Below, piece after piece: positions 1-34,229 of a stretch of 64,000 nt of DNA. Under the pieces are notes generated by a model that ran no database searches, was not told where the DNA came from, and saw only the letters and a list, made by a program, of their open reading frames with translations. The position numbers were made by a program, and so were the translations under genes. Every line of letters starts with the position of its first letter. The first letter of the stretch is position 1. Source of the stretch: Alisma plantago-aquatica (Eukaryota; Streptophyta; Magnoliopsida; Alismatales; Alismataceae); contig OY856409.1 in the NCBI GenBank assembly GCA_963693085.1, forward strand, positions 1,167,852,749-1,167,916,748. Reading direction: 5' to 3'.

Positions 1-919
1 TTGGAGTTCACTATCAGTTGCTGAGAGGAAGATGCCAACTCAGTCGCTGATGAAGATGACGAAGGTCACTTGAGTTTTGCGACTATGAAAGAGTGAGGCT
101 CCCTTGCTTTTCTCTCCCTAGGGACATTATTGCTGTACTTTTTTCCCCTCTAATATGTCACAACAATAGCTAAAAGGTCACAATTGGTCTACAACAAGCA
201 TCATCGGAGGAAGAAACCACAAAAGTAGCTCCTTTGCAACCTGGTCGATGATGTAAACTAGCTGTCTCATGGTGTGACATCCTCGTTGCTGTACAGAAGC
301 TGTGTTGACTACTCTGTTAGCACCCTACATGACATTATAGAGCAGTCATAGAAGGTTCTACATGGTAGTAAGCGTCATGAGGGGCTAGAATAGAGATGGC
401 AAAACGTGGTTGTCCACACCCATCATCCGTTTCATTATTATCATGTGGAGATTCATAACCGTTCACCCATTGGTAAATGGATGTTACGTCTTGATTGAGC
501 ATGGTGCATCCATTCTCTAACCAACTACCGTATCGCTTTTAATTAAATATGATCCGTTATGTTGGCTGCCACAGGGACACCGAACATGCAATAGTTTAAA
601 ATGAGAAATCGAAACATCACGTTCCCAATCGCATGCAAGGAACAAACTTGAACTTCTGATTGTGAGTACAACCGGCAGCTGCCCCTCCCCAAGTTATCTC
701 CTAAGTTATTATCAATTCTCGTTGTCATCTTCTTTCTTGGCGATGCTAAGCCCGGCATGCGATACTTGTCCTCCCCTTCGACCTGGCCATTGCTGCCAAA
801 GAACTACCTCAGCTAGCATTTCTGTCAACGAACTCCTCTGCCTCCTATTCGGATCTGTCTTCATGGTCCTTCTAGTCATCCACAGTGCAATGCAGCTCTT
901 CCACCTTGTTGTCATCTTG
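1..919. other. Unassigned DNA at left edge
   Basis: No reading frame here looks like a known protein and no repeat boundary can be drawn. The short open frames around 543-955 overlap on both strands and resemble no family. Upstream exons of the DGS1-like gene could lie here or further left, but I found no exon with matching splice signals. Confidence 0.3.
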
Positions 920-1640
920 CACAGTGGTGTAAGCCTTGAGGCGTTTGAGGTGTAAGCCTCAAATTATGTGCAAGGCGGTCATAAAAAATAAATTTATACA
1001 TGTATTTACACACACACACACTTATATATACGTGTGTGTGCGCGTTATGTATATGAATGCGTGTATAACAAAAATAGGTATATACAAGCACAAACATATG
1101 AAACAGAAATTAATTTTGAAACTTAATAATCATAATAGAGACTAAAGACCCACCACAATACAAAAATAAATATGTAAAAAATAACGAGATATCAATTCTT
1201 TATACTACTAGAATAAAAGATGTCGATAGAAAAACTAAAGGAGATAGAACTTCAAATTGGTAGGAACAAGGAACCAAAATTAGTTAACAATGATATGAAA
1301 TTCACCGACATAGTGAACAAGAAGGTAGCAAACAAAGAGAATTGTAACAATGAAGATTGAAAGATGTCACTCGAGAAACGATGATTAAATATTTATTAAT
1401 GAGAAATAACAATGAAATACAAGAACTTTGATTTTTTTTAAAGAAAGTGTTTGTAATAATCTTAAAAGTAGACAATTTGGTGGTTAACATAAGACGTTAT
1501 CATCCAGAATTGAGGCGTGTGCCTCAGAGCCTCAGTGCTTTGAGGCGGGCCTCAGTCCAGGACCCGAGGTGCATTTGGGATAGCCTCACCAAGAGGAGTA
1601 AGCCTCAAGAGCCGCAAGGTGGGTTTTTTTATTACCATGA
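920..1640. repeat. GC-ended dispersed repeat (GCCTCAAG/GAGGCG type)
   Basis: The block begins with clustered GCCTTGAGGCG / AAGCCTCAA words near 930-960 and ends with a run of GAGGCG, GCCTCAG and GCCTCAAG words at about 1510-1622. Between these ends is AT-rich DNA with a short CA/TG microsatellite near 1008-1048. GC-rich, partly inverted ends around an AT-rich core are also seen in the GCCTAGG elements at 5648 and 20430. I infer a non-autonomous DNA element. Boundaries and target duplication were not resolved. Confidence 0.35.
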
Positions 1641-2236
1641 CCATATCTACAGGTAGATACATGGCAAATAACAAACTTACTTAGAAAATCAAATACATAA
1701 AAAGCTTAATACCTTTTCCTGTTCCAAATAGTGACAGGAGGGAGGATTTGGAATATAATTTGGGCACACAAAATATAATAGTAGCTCCCATTCTGATCAA
1801 CAGTCAACAAGGATTCTTGTTCTTTGAAAACTAACTTGGTTTAAGGTGCTCCTTGTTCTTTCTAATTGCTTATTAAATTCCATTTCAGATGTGGACTCTA
1901 TTGTGGTTTCTCATTCACTCCCAGTCAATTGCAGTTGGAATCTAAAATTTGTGTATCTATCCTATATGGTACTATCACGAACACCGAATTTCCTCGAAAT
2001 TCTGGATGTTGAGTGATAATGAAGTCTTTTAATATATCAAGTATCAACAAGGTTACTTAGCTTCTAGAAAGCAATGCATTTGATCAACATGGCCTTTCCA
2101 TATACGATGTTTTTAGATTTTAATGTAGGACTTCCATTTCAGTTGGTGCTGAAATCACATCAAAGAGATTTGGCCAAAATTCTTGGTTAGCTTTTGCATA
2201 GTCTTTAACTTCTCTCTTTTTTTTCTTTTCTTCCAG

Positions 2237-23289
<21,053 letters not shown>

Positions 23290-24899
23290 GTTGCTTCTCA
23301 TAATCCTGGATGCTAGAAAATATCAGAGCCGGTCAATGCAAATATGCTGTTTGGTATGGTCGCAGTAGGAGTTTTCTTATTGCTTGTAAGCTACTGAGTT
23401 CCGACAAGTTATGTATTCTTAGTATGCATAACTCATGTATCATTTAAATTGAAGTGGTCTTGTTGTACTGGAGTATCTGACTTCAGCTAATTGCACTATT
23501 TGCAGGATATCTATCGTCCAGAACGTCTCAACTGTAAATTTTAGTGAAGAATCTGTTTTCCTTACCTGAGTTTTCTTAAGAATGTGAAGAATAGATTGTC
23601 CTTCCAATTGCCAATGCAGGTCTTTATTTTTGTACAAGGCGACGGCAGCACTTTAACACAGAAAGTTTGCCTGGTTAATAGCGAACTTTGGGAAAACCTT
23701 TCTGAATATGGCTAACTAATCGTGATTTTGAACAATATGCCAAATGGATGCAGAAATGTTCCTTGAAGTGACCCGGATAACTTGTCAAACATTGATTTTT
23801 TTACGGTGCTCGGGATGCCTACTTTCGTTTGCGACCGTTTTCTTCTAGCATTTCTTCCGACATTAAAGGGTAAATTGGCCATGTATCAATAAATAATCGT
23901 AGTTATTTCTTTCGTTCTTGGACATTTTTGCAACCAATGCCTACAAAGATTACGCAGGGACGCAGACTACATATTTTAGTGATATTTCATATGCATTCTT
24001 CTAATATTTGACAAGCCGTGTGGATATAAAATCTTCTTCATTTTTTAGTATGCAATGCCTTAGTAGTTGTGCGGATATAGAGTGATCTTCATTTTGAAAT
24101 CGAACAGATGAATGTCTAATTGCAAATGTTTGCATAGACTCACTACTCTTCTTTAGCGAATGATTTAAAATATATCAACAAACATTCTTTGATATCCAGT
24201 GACATGATTTATCATCGCTATCTAGGTGCTCTCTATGGCACCAAAAGGGATTTCTACACGACCCCTCTAGCTAGGCATCGTGTTTAGCTATCGACATGCT
24301 AGGTTGCCTGCCTTAGTACTTAATGTTCAATGACCTATATGTCCTAAATAAAATTTATTGTGTATTTCTTGTTTTGTTTTTTCAACCAAGGCATAATGAT
24401 CATCTACTAATGTTCTAGGAGTGTTAGGCAACCTACCTAGTTGCCTTGAGTTTCCAATTACATAATGGATTTAGGTAAATCATATAGTACTAGTCAAATT
24501 TGTATTGTTTTTTATATTATATGCAATAACAAGGCGAGTGTTTTATCCTTAGAGAAGGTGATATTTTGCTCCTTTCTTGATCATTGCTTAGTTGTCCTCC
24601 TACTTGTAATTCCATTTTCCAAGCTAATTTTAAGGACATCAAGTTTAACCCTCTTTTCTCCTCCACTTTTTTTTCCTTGGACAACTCATATTATCTAGTA
24701 CTCCATTCGTTTATAAATGACAACAATGTCTATTGTTACATATTGCTTCTTTATTCGAGCGTTGCAACTCCCTTTATCCATTGTTGTTATGCTGCTTCTC
24801 TCACATATACGAGTGACATGCCTTTTTCAATTGCATGCATGTGTATAGTTCATATGCCCTTGAATGTTGATTGGAGCAAGTATTTTCTTTTTCTCTTAC
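23290..24899. other. Downstream spacer of the DGS1-like gene
   Basis: The first few hundred bases must hold the 3' UTR. An AATAAATAAT word at about 23889 could act in polyadenylation, but the true site cannot be told. At 24225-24450 there are GCTAGGCATCG/CTAGGTTGCC words like decayed GCCTAGG-element ends. No further gene is visible. Confidence 0.35.
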
Positions 24900-27800
24900 T
24901 ATTTTAAAAAAAGAGGAATCAATATCTTGTTTAGAAGAGACACTCATTTATGTGACCCTAGGATGCATATCAACCCAATTTACATGGTGTGGGATTGAAA
25001 AAGAGAGGTACCCAAATTAGTAGAGAAAGAGAGAGCACATTTCTAAACATTGCCACATAGGCTAAGGCATATATACATCTCATGCCTAACTTCTTAAAAT
25101 GCTTTAAATTGGATTTCTGGTAAGAGGATTGATGCGGAAGCTAGTCATCAAGTATTTTAGGTATGTTGGAGTAGTGATAATGTTTCTAGATAGGATTCTC
25201 ATAAACAATGCCCATTTGACTATGTGGTTTAGTATCTAATGGAAGACAAGACTACTGGTGATGAAGGTGGTAGCATGGTTATCACACTACATGAGCGAGC
25301 AAGATCAAATTTGATGCCCAAATTTAATGAGGAGTCTTGATCCATAACAACTCACATCTAGAGTGTGTGTGCAATGACTTTATAATCTATTTTTGTATTA
25401 GATCTTTTGCATTTTCTCCTAGCTCGATGTAGATTTAAATATGATGAGATCTAGAATCACCAAGTATATAATGCGTAAATATGATGAGATCTAGAATCAC
25501 CAACTATAGAATGCATAATGAGATCAAGATGACCATTCTTTTTATAGGATAGTACCTTGTTAGAAGACATCTTAATGTATCTAAAATGTTTCAAGTTGCC
25601 CCCAAGTGACATTCTCTGATTTTTTGAGCATACTAAGTATCCCTACAACATAAGTAATTTTAGATATAGTGATAGTGAGTTATAGAAGCTTATCAATTGG
25701 GTTATCTTGCTGTTATCTTCAAAATGTGTAGAAGTGGCACTCAATACGCCATGTAAGTAATTCATAGGAGAAACAACATTATGACATTAATGCATGTTGG
25801 TTTCTTTGAGTAGGTCTAGGTTATACTTCTTTTGGAATATATGTATCCTTAACACATTGCGGGCTACCTTGGTTTCAAGAAAGCAACAATCTTTCTCTAG
25901 GCATCTAGTTATAAATTGTTAGAGCATATGAGACTTGGTTCTTTGATACTCTTTCAACAATTGTGGATATGATTATACCATCAATATAAAATGTTAAAGT
26001 GACAATTATTTTTAATTATAATATCTGAAAACAAAACTATGCCGGGGTACTCTAATTGGTAGAGAATATGATAAAGTTGTTAAAAACGCACTTGGATTTT
26101 GCTTCAAGCCATATATAGATTTGAAGTAAACATGCCTTCTTAGAACCACCCTAAGATGTTGCCTCATATATTTGTCTCACCCAAATCACTACAGATAAAA
26201 CATTCTTGCCATCTAGTTTGGAAGAGGTCATCCTTTATTAATCAAAACTAAGAGTAGGGCTTGAGTAGAATTTGAATGAACAACAAGGATATCCTCAAAG
26301 CAATCAATGATCATGTATCCCTTAGGTACTAAATATGCCTTAAGGTGCTTCGTAGTTCCATTAAGGGGACACTTCACATAGAAGGCTCGCTGCATGCAAG
26401 TTTATTACACTCCATGTGCTGCGAGAATATAATGCATGCATCTCATTGTTTGTGGCCTTCCGGTTTTGGGAACAATGGTCGCTCAAGAAGTTGAGCTATT
26501 TTACATCCAAGTGATCAGTCGATACATTAAGAATTGCAACTTTTTGTAGAAGAGCAAAAGCTTTCAAACAAACCAATGGTTAATGTCATTAACAATATAA
26601 CATTTTGGAGGATCCACAAACAATGCAAACATCATGGTTGGGAGTATTCAAGCATTTTTGGCCCTGCGATTTGCTTTCTATGACGATACACATGAACAAT
26701 ATATTCTTAGGATGCTTTGAAACTTCCAAAGTAAGTTGTGGTCAGAAGTAGCGTGTCCCCAACTGACTTGAAAAGAAAGGGGTATATTTAAAAAAAGGTG
26801 GCGTTTGCACCATAAATAAGCTGTGAGTGTGAGCAAAACAGAAACAACACAAACTGATAACTGGTAAAAGATAGGTAGTTGTTGATGGTATATAAGGATT
26901 TGCATGATTAAGTTATTGATGAAGGAAGCTATGTTGTTGAGAAGGTAGCTGAAAATGAGGACAGAGTCGGACCAATAGACTTTAGGGGCATCTGTGTATA
27001 GCATAATGGTGCGAGCAACAACCAGCACGAGGCACTTCAGCCGCTCAGAAATACCATTTTGTCGAGGGTACGAGGAGATGTTCTTTGGTGTATGATTACA
27101 TGAAAGGCACAATGACTAAAAGTCACATTGCACAAACTTTGGCACATTGTTAGTGCATATCTTTTGATAGAATCATACAATTAATTTAACACTTCATAGA
27201 TAAAGATACTAAATACACTGAGAACTTCATATCAATCTTTGATAAGATAAACCCATGTGGGTAGAGTGTAGTCGTCAATAAATCTTACAAGAGACCACAT
27301 TCTTACATGTGTTGATATAACACATGGACCCCACATGTAGGAACAAACTAAATATAAGGACTCAAAAATCTTAGACATTTGTCATGATGGAAACACATAT
27401 ATGTGATTCTAAATGAGAAGACATGACTAACACATTCTACAAGATGAGGGGATACTATATGACTATATTGCAATAAATTGTTGCGATCCTTGAATATGTT
27501 GGATATAACATTAGAACTAGGGGATGACTAAATAAATTTAAAAAGTAAATTATTTGTGTTCCACAAATGTGTGGAATTCGACACTAGAATCTAGAACCCT
27601 TCTGATGGAAGAAGAGACTTTTAGACTATTAATAACATGTGGATGTTGAGAAACATTGACATGTGGTGGCGAGATAGAAGCCTAAGTAATGTACGTCTAT
27701 AGGAGTTGATCAAGATTAGCCTCGCTTAGGAGAACTATATAAGAGGTAGACATTCAAGTAGAAGTGTTATCCTCAGAATCAATAATGGTAACTTGGTTAC

Positions 27801-28190
27801 CCCATTTTGGCTTACCATGATTCTCTTATCATTTATTCTCAATGTGGTTATGATGACAACACAAACATTACTATTTTTTTGGTACATGAAGTCATAGTGA
27901 GGCCGTAACTTATCGAAGGACCACGTCTAGGTCCACAACCATACCCATCAACACAAATATAATATATTTCCAACAACAATGAATCAATAGTAGGAGCCAA
28001 AAAGGTGAAGTAACCGTCAATAGTAGATCAACAAAAGATGAAGTACCCAACATGGAACCAACGGTCCATTTGAAAACTAATAAATGGTGGTGAATGATGA
28101 TCATTATATCTTTTGGTGGTGTGTATATGGGTACTTGAATGGCAGGGAGCATGAAGTTGGATGAGCAGATCTCGTTACATAGTTATCAGA
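24900..28190 (-). pseudogene. Heavily decayed copia retrotransposon
   Basis: Minus-strand motifs appear in copia order: gag zinc-knuckle region near 27800-27860 ending ENHGKPKWGNQ; integrase (PRQNGISERLKCLVLVVART, within 26678-27112); RT (IYGLKQNP at about 26095-26120). Stops and frameshifts are everywhere. Neither LTR was found, so both limits are approximate. A 39-bp tandem duplication lies inside at 25437-25514. Confidence 0.6.
25437..25514. repeat. 39-bp tandem duplication
   Basis: Two adjacent copies of AATATGATGAGATCTAGAAT... differing at about three positions (25437-25475 and 25476-25514). Confidence 0.8.
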
Positions 28191-28539
28191 GTGCCTATTG
28201 ATCAAAAGTGAGGGAAAGATACGTATCACATCATACCACATGCGATAAGGCATGTGCATAGGTGTATTTAGGCACCACTAGACATCAAATCATCCCAAGG
28301 GAGTGTGCTTAGCCTAAAACTAACCTCTATGCTGCATTGGATGTTTTCATGTGTCCTTAACCATATATGTGGCTAATAACATTGTTGGCAAGTGTCCCGA
28401 TGTTCAAAGTATGTATTTTATGTTGGTATTTTCTATAAAACATCATTTTTGTTAGAGTTTCATATTTGTAATAACGATTTTACTTTTTTGCATGGTAGTT
28501 GCTTAAACGCGATTGCTATGTTGAGGTCCTTTCAATCCT
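28191..28539. other. Spacer between copia remnant and LINE
   Basis: No coding or repeat structure recognised. Confidence 0.3.
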
Positions 28540-28979
28540 TTTTTTTTGGAAATAGGTAAGTATATTGCCAAAAGAGTGTATAGCTGAGCTATACTATACA
28601 GAAACAAGGTAGACCGATACCGCAAAACACACTATTGGTTACATGCAAAATCTCCAATAGGTTCTTGTATAGTCATTTAAACTACAAAAAAATTTCTTTC
28701 ACTTTGTAATCAAAGCCCCAAGAACCTGACCCAGCTCCAGCAACAACTGATTTTCAGACTTCGACTTTTTCCCACGCAATCTAGCGTTTCTTTCATGCCA
28801 CACCGAAAAGCAAGCACATGTGAGACACAATCCAACAAACTACTTGAGTTGTTTGCAACCTTTAAACTTCGTCTTTAACCAATCAACACACTCCCCCAGC
28901 AAAGAGGGAACACCACTGCACCAACCATTCCTCAAACAGATGATGCTCCAAACAGTTCTCGAGAAGTTGCATTCAAAAA

Positions 28980-30053
28980 AAAGGTGAAACATGGATTCAT
29001 TCACCCTCCCACACAGGACTCACACCAGGTTAACATGGATACCCCAACTGGACATTCTGTATTTAGTAGGAAGCTTATTCTTAATAGCTCTATAAGCAAG
29101 AGTGCACCATTTGGGGGCAATGAGCACCACCCCAGAACAGATCAGCCCAAGGTGCCAAACCACTCACACCCATGTTGACTTGTGGTGTCTGGTTATTGCA
29201 CCGCCAAACCCCAAACTGGTCAACAATGTATAGTGCTCGGTTATCATCAAAGGTTCTACAAAGAGCACTCCAACATTTAGAACTCTTCTTACCTTCCACC
29301 TGTACAGGTAGTTCGCCATACCGCAACTGCATCCAATTCTTCCAAATAGAAGCCTGTCCAGAGAGGAAAGTGTTGAGCCTTTTATCATGGCTATCATTCA
29401 TAATCTATCTAGGGCCCTTCAGTTGCAAACTCCCTTTACAAAAGGGTTTCACAATCGTGTCCCAGGCCACCCCATGAACTTTGCCTTGCCAAATGAAATT
29501 AGCCGTTAAGGTTTTGATACCCTGCAAAGTGCCCTACGGTAGTTCACACATCCTTGACCAGAAACACACCATGCTTTGTAACACAGATCTAACCAGAACA
29601 AGCCAGCCAGCCATGGATAGCCTCAGCCCCGCCCATTCATCAATTTTACTTCTGATTCTATCAAGGTAGTTTGTGTAGTCCTTAGCAACACCTCTACCAC
29701 CAACAATAGGTACCCCTAGATATCTCATAGGGAACCTCCCTCTTCCCATGCCAACTGCAACTTTTAGTCTACCCCTTCTACGATCACATGATCTTGATAG
29801 AAATATTTTAGTTTTGATAGTGCTCACATATAAACCAGTGATTCTTCCAAAAAGGGTCAAGACCTACTTAAACTCTTTAAGTCTTCTAGCATTTTCGACA
29901 GAGAACAGTAAAACATCATATGCAAAAATGATGTGTGATTTCACTTTGGTGCCTTGGACTTTATATGGTCTGATTCTACCCTCCTCTTTAGCTTTATTTA
30001 TAAGGCATGTGAGACCCTCCTTCACTATAGTAAATAGTAATGTGGAAAGAGGG
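28980..30053 (-). pseudogene. LINE reverse transcriptase C-terminal part and zf-RVT region
   Basis: Directly after the solo LTR the minus strand reads LFTIVKEGLTCLINKAKEEG and then HIIFAYDVLLFSV, where the catalytic motif of the family is FADD; here the second Asp of the box region is Tyr (FAYD). RYLGVPIVGG and SMAGWLVLVRSVLQS follow (29860-29534). The zf-RVT-like tail lies at 29401-29090 (ASIWKNWMQLRYGELP, YIVDQFGVWR). Several stops are present. Confidence 0.8.
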
Positions 30054-33000
30054 TGTGACGTCCCCGAATTTTCTAAAACTTAATCTGATGTGTGACGTCC
30101 AAATTAAAACCCTCACCTCAGTGAGAATCCCAATTTAAACATCCCACACTAGACTAAGAAGAAGAAATTCAAGGGAGTCAGAAGGAAACAATCAGTAGCA
30201 CATGTACATGAACAATAATAAAACCATACACACATGTTCACCATTGAACATATAATTACAACATGAATTGTTACAACATTTGATATTACATATTGAATAG
30301 CAAACTTATACATATACATGTACTACATTCTAAAACTACAGGATCTTAAGACAACAGGTCCACCTGTACATCATCTCGCCATACAACTCTCACTATCCTA
30401 GATCTTCAAGAGCATAACCACAACCTATATAAAAGATTACATGTGGTACACGTCAGCACAATAGTTCATGAATATTGTACTGAGTACACCTACGTGTCTT
30501 TTTATATACCTCTCATCATATCTTGGCAATAAGATAAAACTAATACTTGGCAGTAACAGAAGAATATAAGAAAAGTGTATACTTGCACAAAAATATTCAT
30601 TAACAAAAGAGAACACATATTTTAATCATATTTCCATCATATATCTCGCACATCTGCCCCTAGGGCTTTGATGCTTTTCAGGCCTTATGATCTACTACCA
30701 AAGAGTTTGAGATCATTTTACGTGTGATCTACTACCAAAGAGTTTGAGATCTAACACATGTGATCTACTACCAAAGAGTTTGAGATCACTTCAATGCACT
30801 GTACTACCAAAGAGTTTAGTGCTATCATATGATGGACCAAATATCTTATGTTTCATGTGTTCATAGCAATAAGTATGGAAAATCATGCAACATATCATAC
30901 CAGAACAATCATTTCAACCAATATCATATGCCAAGTATTTTACTACACATATAACACAAGCATATTGTATAATAAGCCAAGTAAGAGGTAATGGCGTACC
31001 TTCCAAAGGAACATCCTAATCACATATTCCTCATGTCATCTATATCCTTGGTCAACCCTGATTAAGACAAGACCATGTATTATCATCAGATTCACATCAT
31101 CTTGCATCTCATCTTTACCCTAATTACATTCATTAGGGTTTCACTTAGTTTATTAGGATATGTGCATTATTACTTGTATTCTAGTCTTATGATTGTCTCA
31201 CTGATGTCATATTCCAGATTATGATTCATTATCCTAACATTATCTTCCATAGTATTTTTGTGCACATTAATTAACCCTAGGTTACACCATTAACTGAGAT
31301 TAGGGTTTAAAACCATGTATTAAGATTCATCTTCATATAACATGGATTATGTTCATCATTATGATCTCATAATTAATACTGAGGTTCCATATACTGATAT
31401 GAGCTTATTCTGTAAATTTCAACATTTATTAAGCATGTATGTATTTATTGCATTATCTTTAGGATTATTGGCCCTAATTAGACATATTAAGCAAATTATA
31501 TAATTTCGTGCATCAACATGATCATCACTGACATCAGGTGCACTATAAACATTATTATGGAGTTACTGGCATTTTTCCATAATTTTAGGTCTTCGTTTAT
31601 TATTTATTATACATGAAAAGACTATTATACATCTTGCAAGATATCACTGAGATTTAAGCATCAAAATCCTGATATTATCATTCCATGTTGTTCTGCTCAT
31701 TTTTCTGAGAAAAAGGGTATATTATATGTATTTTTTTGATAAGTGTGCTAATTACTGTGATTTATTGAAGAACTAAGCAAATTCTGGGATTTTTACCTTT
31801 TAGGGCCAATCACGTGTTGCCACGTGGCAGGGCGCTCCCCTTTGCTGGCGGCCGGTTCTTTTCCTGGCTTGCCTTGGGCTGGCTGGTTTTGTGGTTTGAA
31901 CTCGGTTTTTAGTCATCTGATCGGGGCCTGGTTCACCCGTCCCCCTTCTCTTTCTCTCACACGATCTCGACCTGGGCGCAAGCGGAGGGTCTGTTCCTCC
32001 GTAAAACAGCCGCCGCCTCGTGACTCCTCCACGCCGTCTCCACCTTCACCCGACGCCGCCCACCAAAACGTGCGCCGCCACCGTGAAGCCCAGATCTGCT
32101 GAGCAACCATTGATCCTCGTGAGGAATCAAGCAGCTCCACATGTTCTTCGCTCCCTGACGCCTCATTGCAGACGCGTCGCAGGTGCCTGTAGGTGTCTCC
32201 TCTGGCGAGCACCCGACACGTTCTCCTCTCGATCTCGTGAGCGTCTCCGCTCGACGCCCGATGTGAGCGTCAAATCTCAGCCGCTCCCGATCTTCTCCCG
32301 GGCCTGTGGTCGGTGTCACCGTTTGTGAACTGTCGCCGCCGCTTGGGGCTCTGCTCCGGCCAAGGCTGCCTTCTCCTTGCGATCAGATGGGCTCTCCGGA
32401 TATCCAGCGGAGCTTCTTCCTTGTGGCTAAGATCTTGCCGCCAATCCTTCGGTCTCTCTCTCTCGCAAAGTGCCGCCACGGAGCTCCTCCATTTTCTGCA
32501 GGTCGCTCTCACAGAACTCCGTCGTGGCTCCATCCTCCGACGTATAAACCCCTAGCTGCCTTCTACACATCATATGCAAAAACTACCTCTGTTGGGCTCG
32601 CCACCATCGGTCCCCTTCACAGCAGCTCCATGGACGCTCTGCTACGCCCAAAGATTCCCTGATGAATCCTCACCGCAACGACTATCTCCTTGTCCGCCTT
32701 CGTATAAGGGATTCATCAGTTGGTCTCGAGACCCCTAGCTTCTTTATTGTAGCATCGTAGAGATCATGTGATCTACCCATCCCCATCCACCATCGGCTCA
32801 CTGCAATGGAGTGCTCACAAAAAGTCAATATATTATTTACGATGAGGAAGGCTCAACGGTTCCGTCAGCCGCGCCCATGACCCCCCACCCTTCAACTTGA
32901 GCGTGGGATCGTGGGAAGGTTGTCTCTCCACTAACTATGCTTGCTTCAGTTTTGCACTAATAAAAAGGTAGGAGACTGACTGTGTGTCCCCGATCTACAC

Positions 33001-33412
33001 ATCAAGGGCTAGGAAAGGAGGATCCTAGGGAGGGCAGGCTCGTGGCACTCCTTGCCAAAACTACAGCCATTGGATCAGTGATCCAAGACCAAAACATGGC
33101 GACGCAAGCCATCCAAAGGTCACCAAACTTTAACCACAAATTTAACGCATCCCGTACACGAATTAGGTGTCCAAAACTTATTGTTTGCTCACTCAAAAAG
33201 GCATGAACATAGGGATCCCAAAACATGATATTAATATCACTTGACTTCCAAACTTTGACAAAACATTAGGGACTCTCATAGCAACTCAACATGCAAGAAC
33301 TCACTTATACCATTGGACATTTTAGGATTCTAAAAGTCCACTCCATCACATCCTACACACCTTAAAAGAAATTCCGTCCTCAGAATTAAGCCAGAAAATC
33401 CAGTCTTTCACA
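30054..33412 (+). mobile_element. Solo LTR (3,359 bp) inserted in the LINE
   Basis: It starts TGTGACGTCCCCGAATTTTC and ends CAGTCTTTCACA, so TG...CA ends. GAGGG is duplicated at 30049-30053 and 33413-33417. The LINE RT frame is split exactly here. No gag or pol is inside. A TATAAA at 32543-32548 followed by a GC-richer leader-like part indicates + orientation. The start resembles LTR starts of plant chromoviruses. A long LTR recombined to solo form, or a coding-free LARD-type element, are both possible. Confidence 0.8.
30689..30819. repeat. Four tandem copies of a 36-37 bp unit in the solo LTR
   Basis: The unit contains CTACTACCAAAGAGTTTGAG. Copies start at about 30689, 30726, 30762 and 30798 (last diverged). 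In the first three, GATCT...AGATC ends make each unit itself an imperfect palindrome. Confidence 0.85.
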
Positions 33413-34229
33413 GAGGGTCCCCCTGGAAAAGGCCATTCAAGGCCCTAAACAGACCCTCAGGAGTACCATTAACAAGAATGGAGAAAGACATCGTTTGGAC
33501 ACATTGGGCCATTAAGTCAATCCATTTCTGAACAAAACCCATCTGTCTCATAATACTCCATAGGCTTTTCCACTGTACATGATCATAAGCTTTGCTTATG
33601 TCCACCTTAAGACAAGCTTTGGCACTGGATCTCAAGCCATTGAAGTCTTGGAGGAATTCATATGCTAGCAGGGAACATTCCTCTATATTATGCCCCTTCA
33701 CAAAAGCACCTTGCTCCTCAGAAATGATGGCAGGTAGATTAGGTTTAAGCCTTGCAGTCAGCAACTTGGAAATTATTTTGTATAGGACAGAGCAATAGGA
33801 AATATGCTTGTAATCATTAATGCCTCTAGCATTCTTAGTCTTAGGAATGAGCTTAATGAAGCTATGATTGATTGCCTTCACCATATTCCCTCCATTGAGG
33901 AACCATTTGACAGCAACATACACGTCTTCTTTAATGACCTGCGACATCTTTTGGAAAAACATACTGTTAAACCCATCCAGCCCAGGGGCTTTGGATGGGT
34001 GTATAGAGAACACTACGGTCTTGATTTCTTCCTCAGTAGCCTCTCTGCACAAAGATTCATTCATATTGTCATTAAGTCTATGACCTACCTCAATGCTATC
34101 TGCACCAATGGCATTATGATCGCTGTTGTACAGATTCGTAAAGAAATCAACAACCTTTTCAGCCACTTGTTCCTTGCCTTTACATCTTTGACCCTCTTCG
34201 TCAATAAGTTCATGGATCATGTCCTTCAT
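33413..34229 (-). pseudogene. LINE reverse transcriptase, N-terminal part
   Basis: Motifs are KAPGLDGFNSMFFQK, SFIKLIPKTKN, INDYKHISYCSVLYKIISK, EEQGAFVKGHNI, KVDISKAYDHVQW (RT motif A Asp present) and GLFQGDPL. The frame runs into the solo LTR at 33412. Its continuation is at 30053 and below. Confidence 0.85.

Noticed and set aside
31824..32662. Several overlapping 80-120 codon frames on both strands
   Set aside because: They lie in the GC-richer part of the solo LTR, overlap each other in all frames and show no domain.
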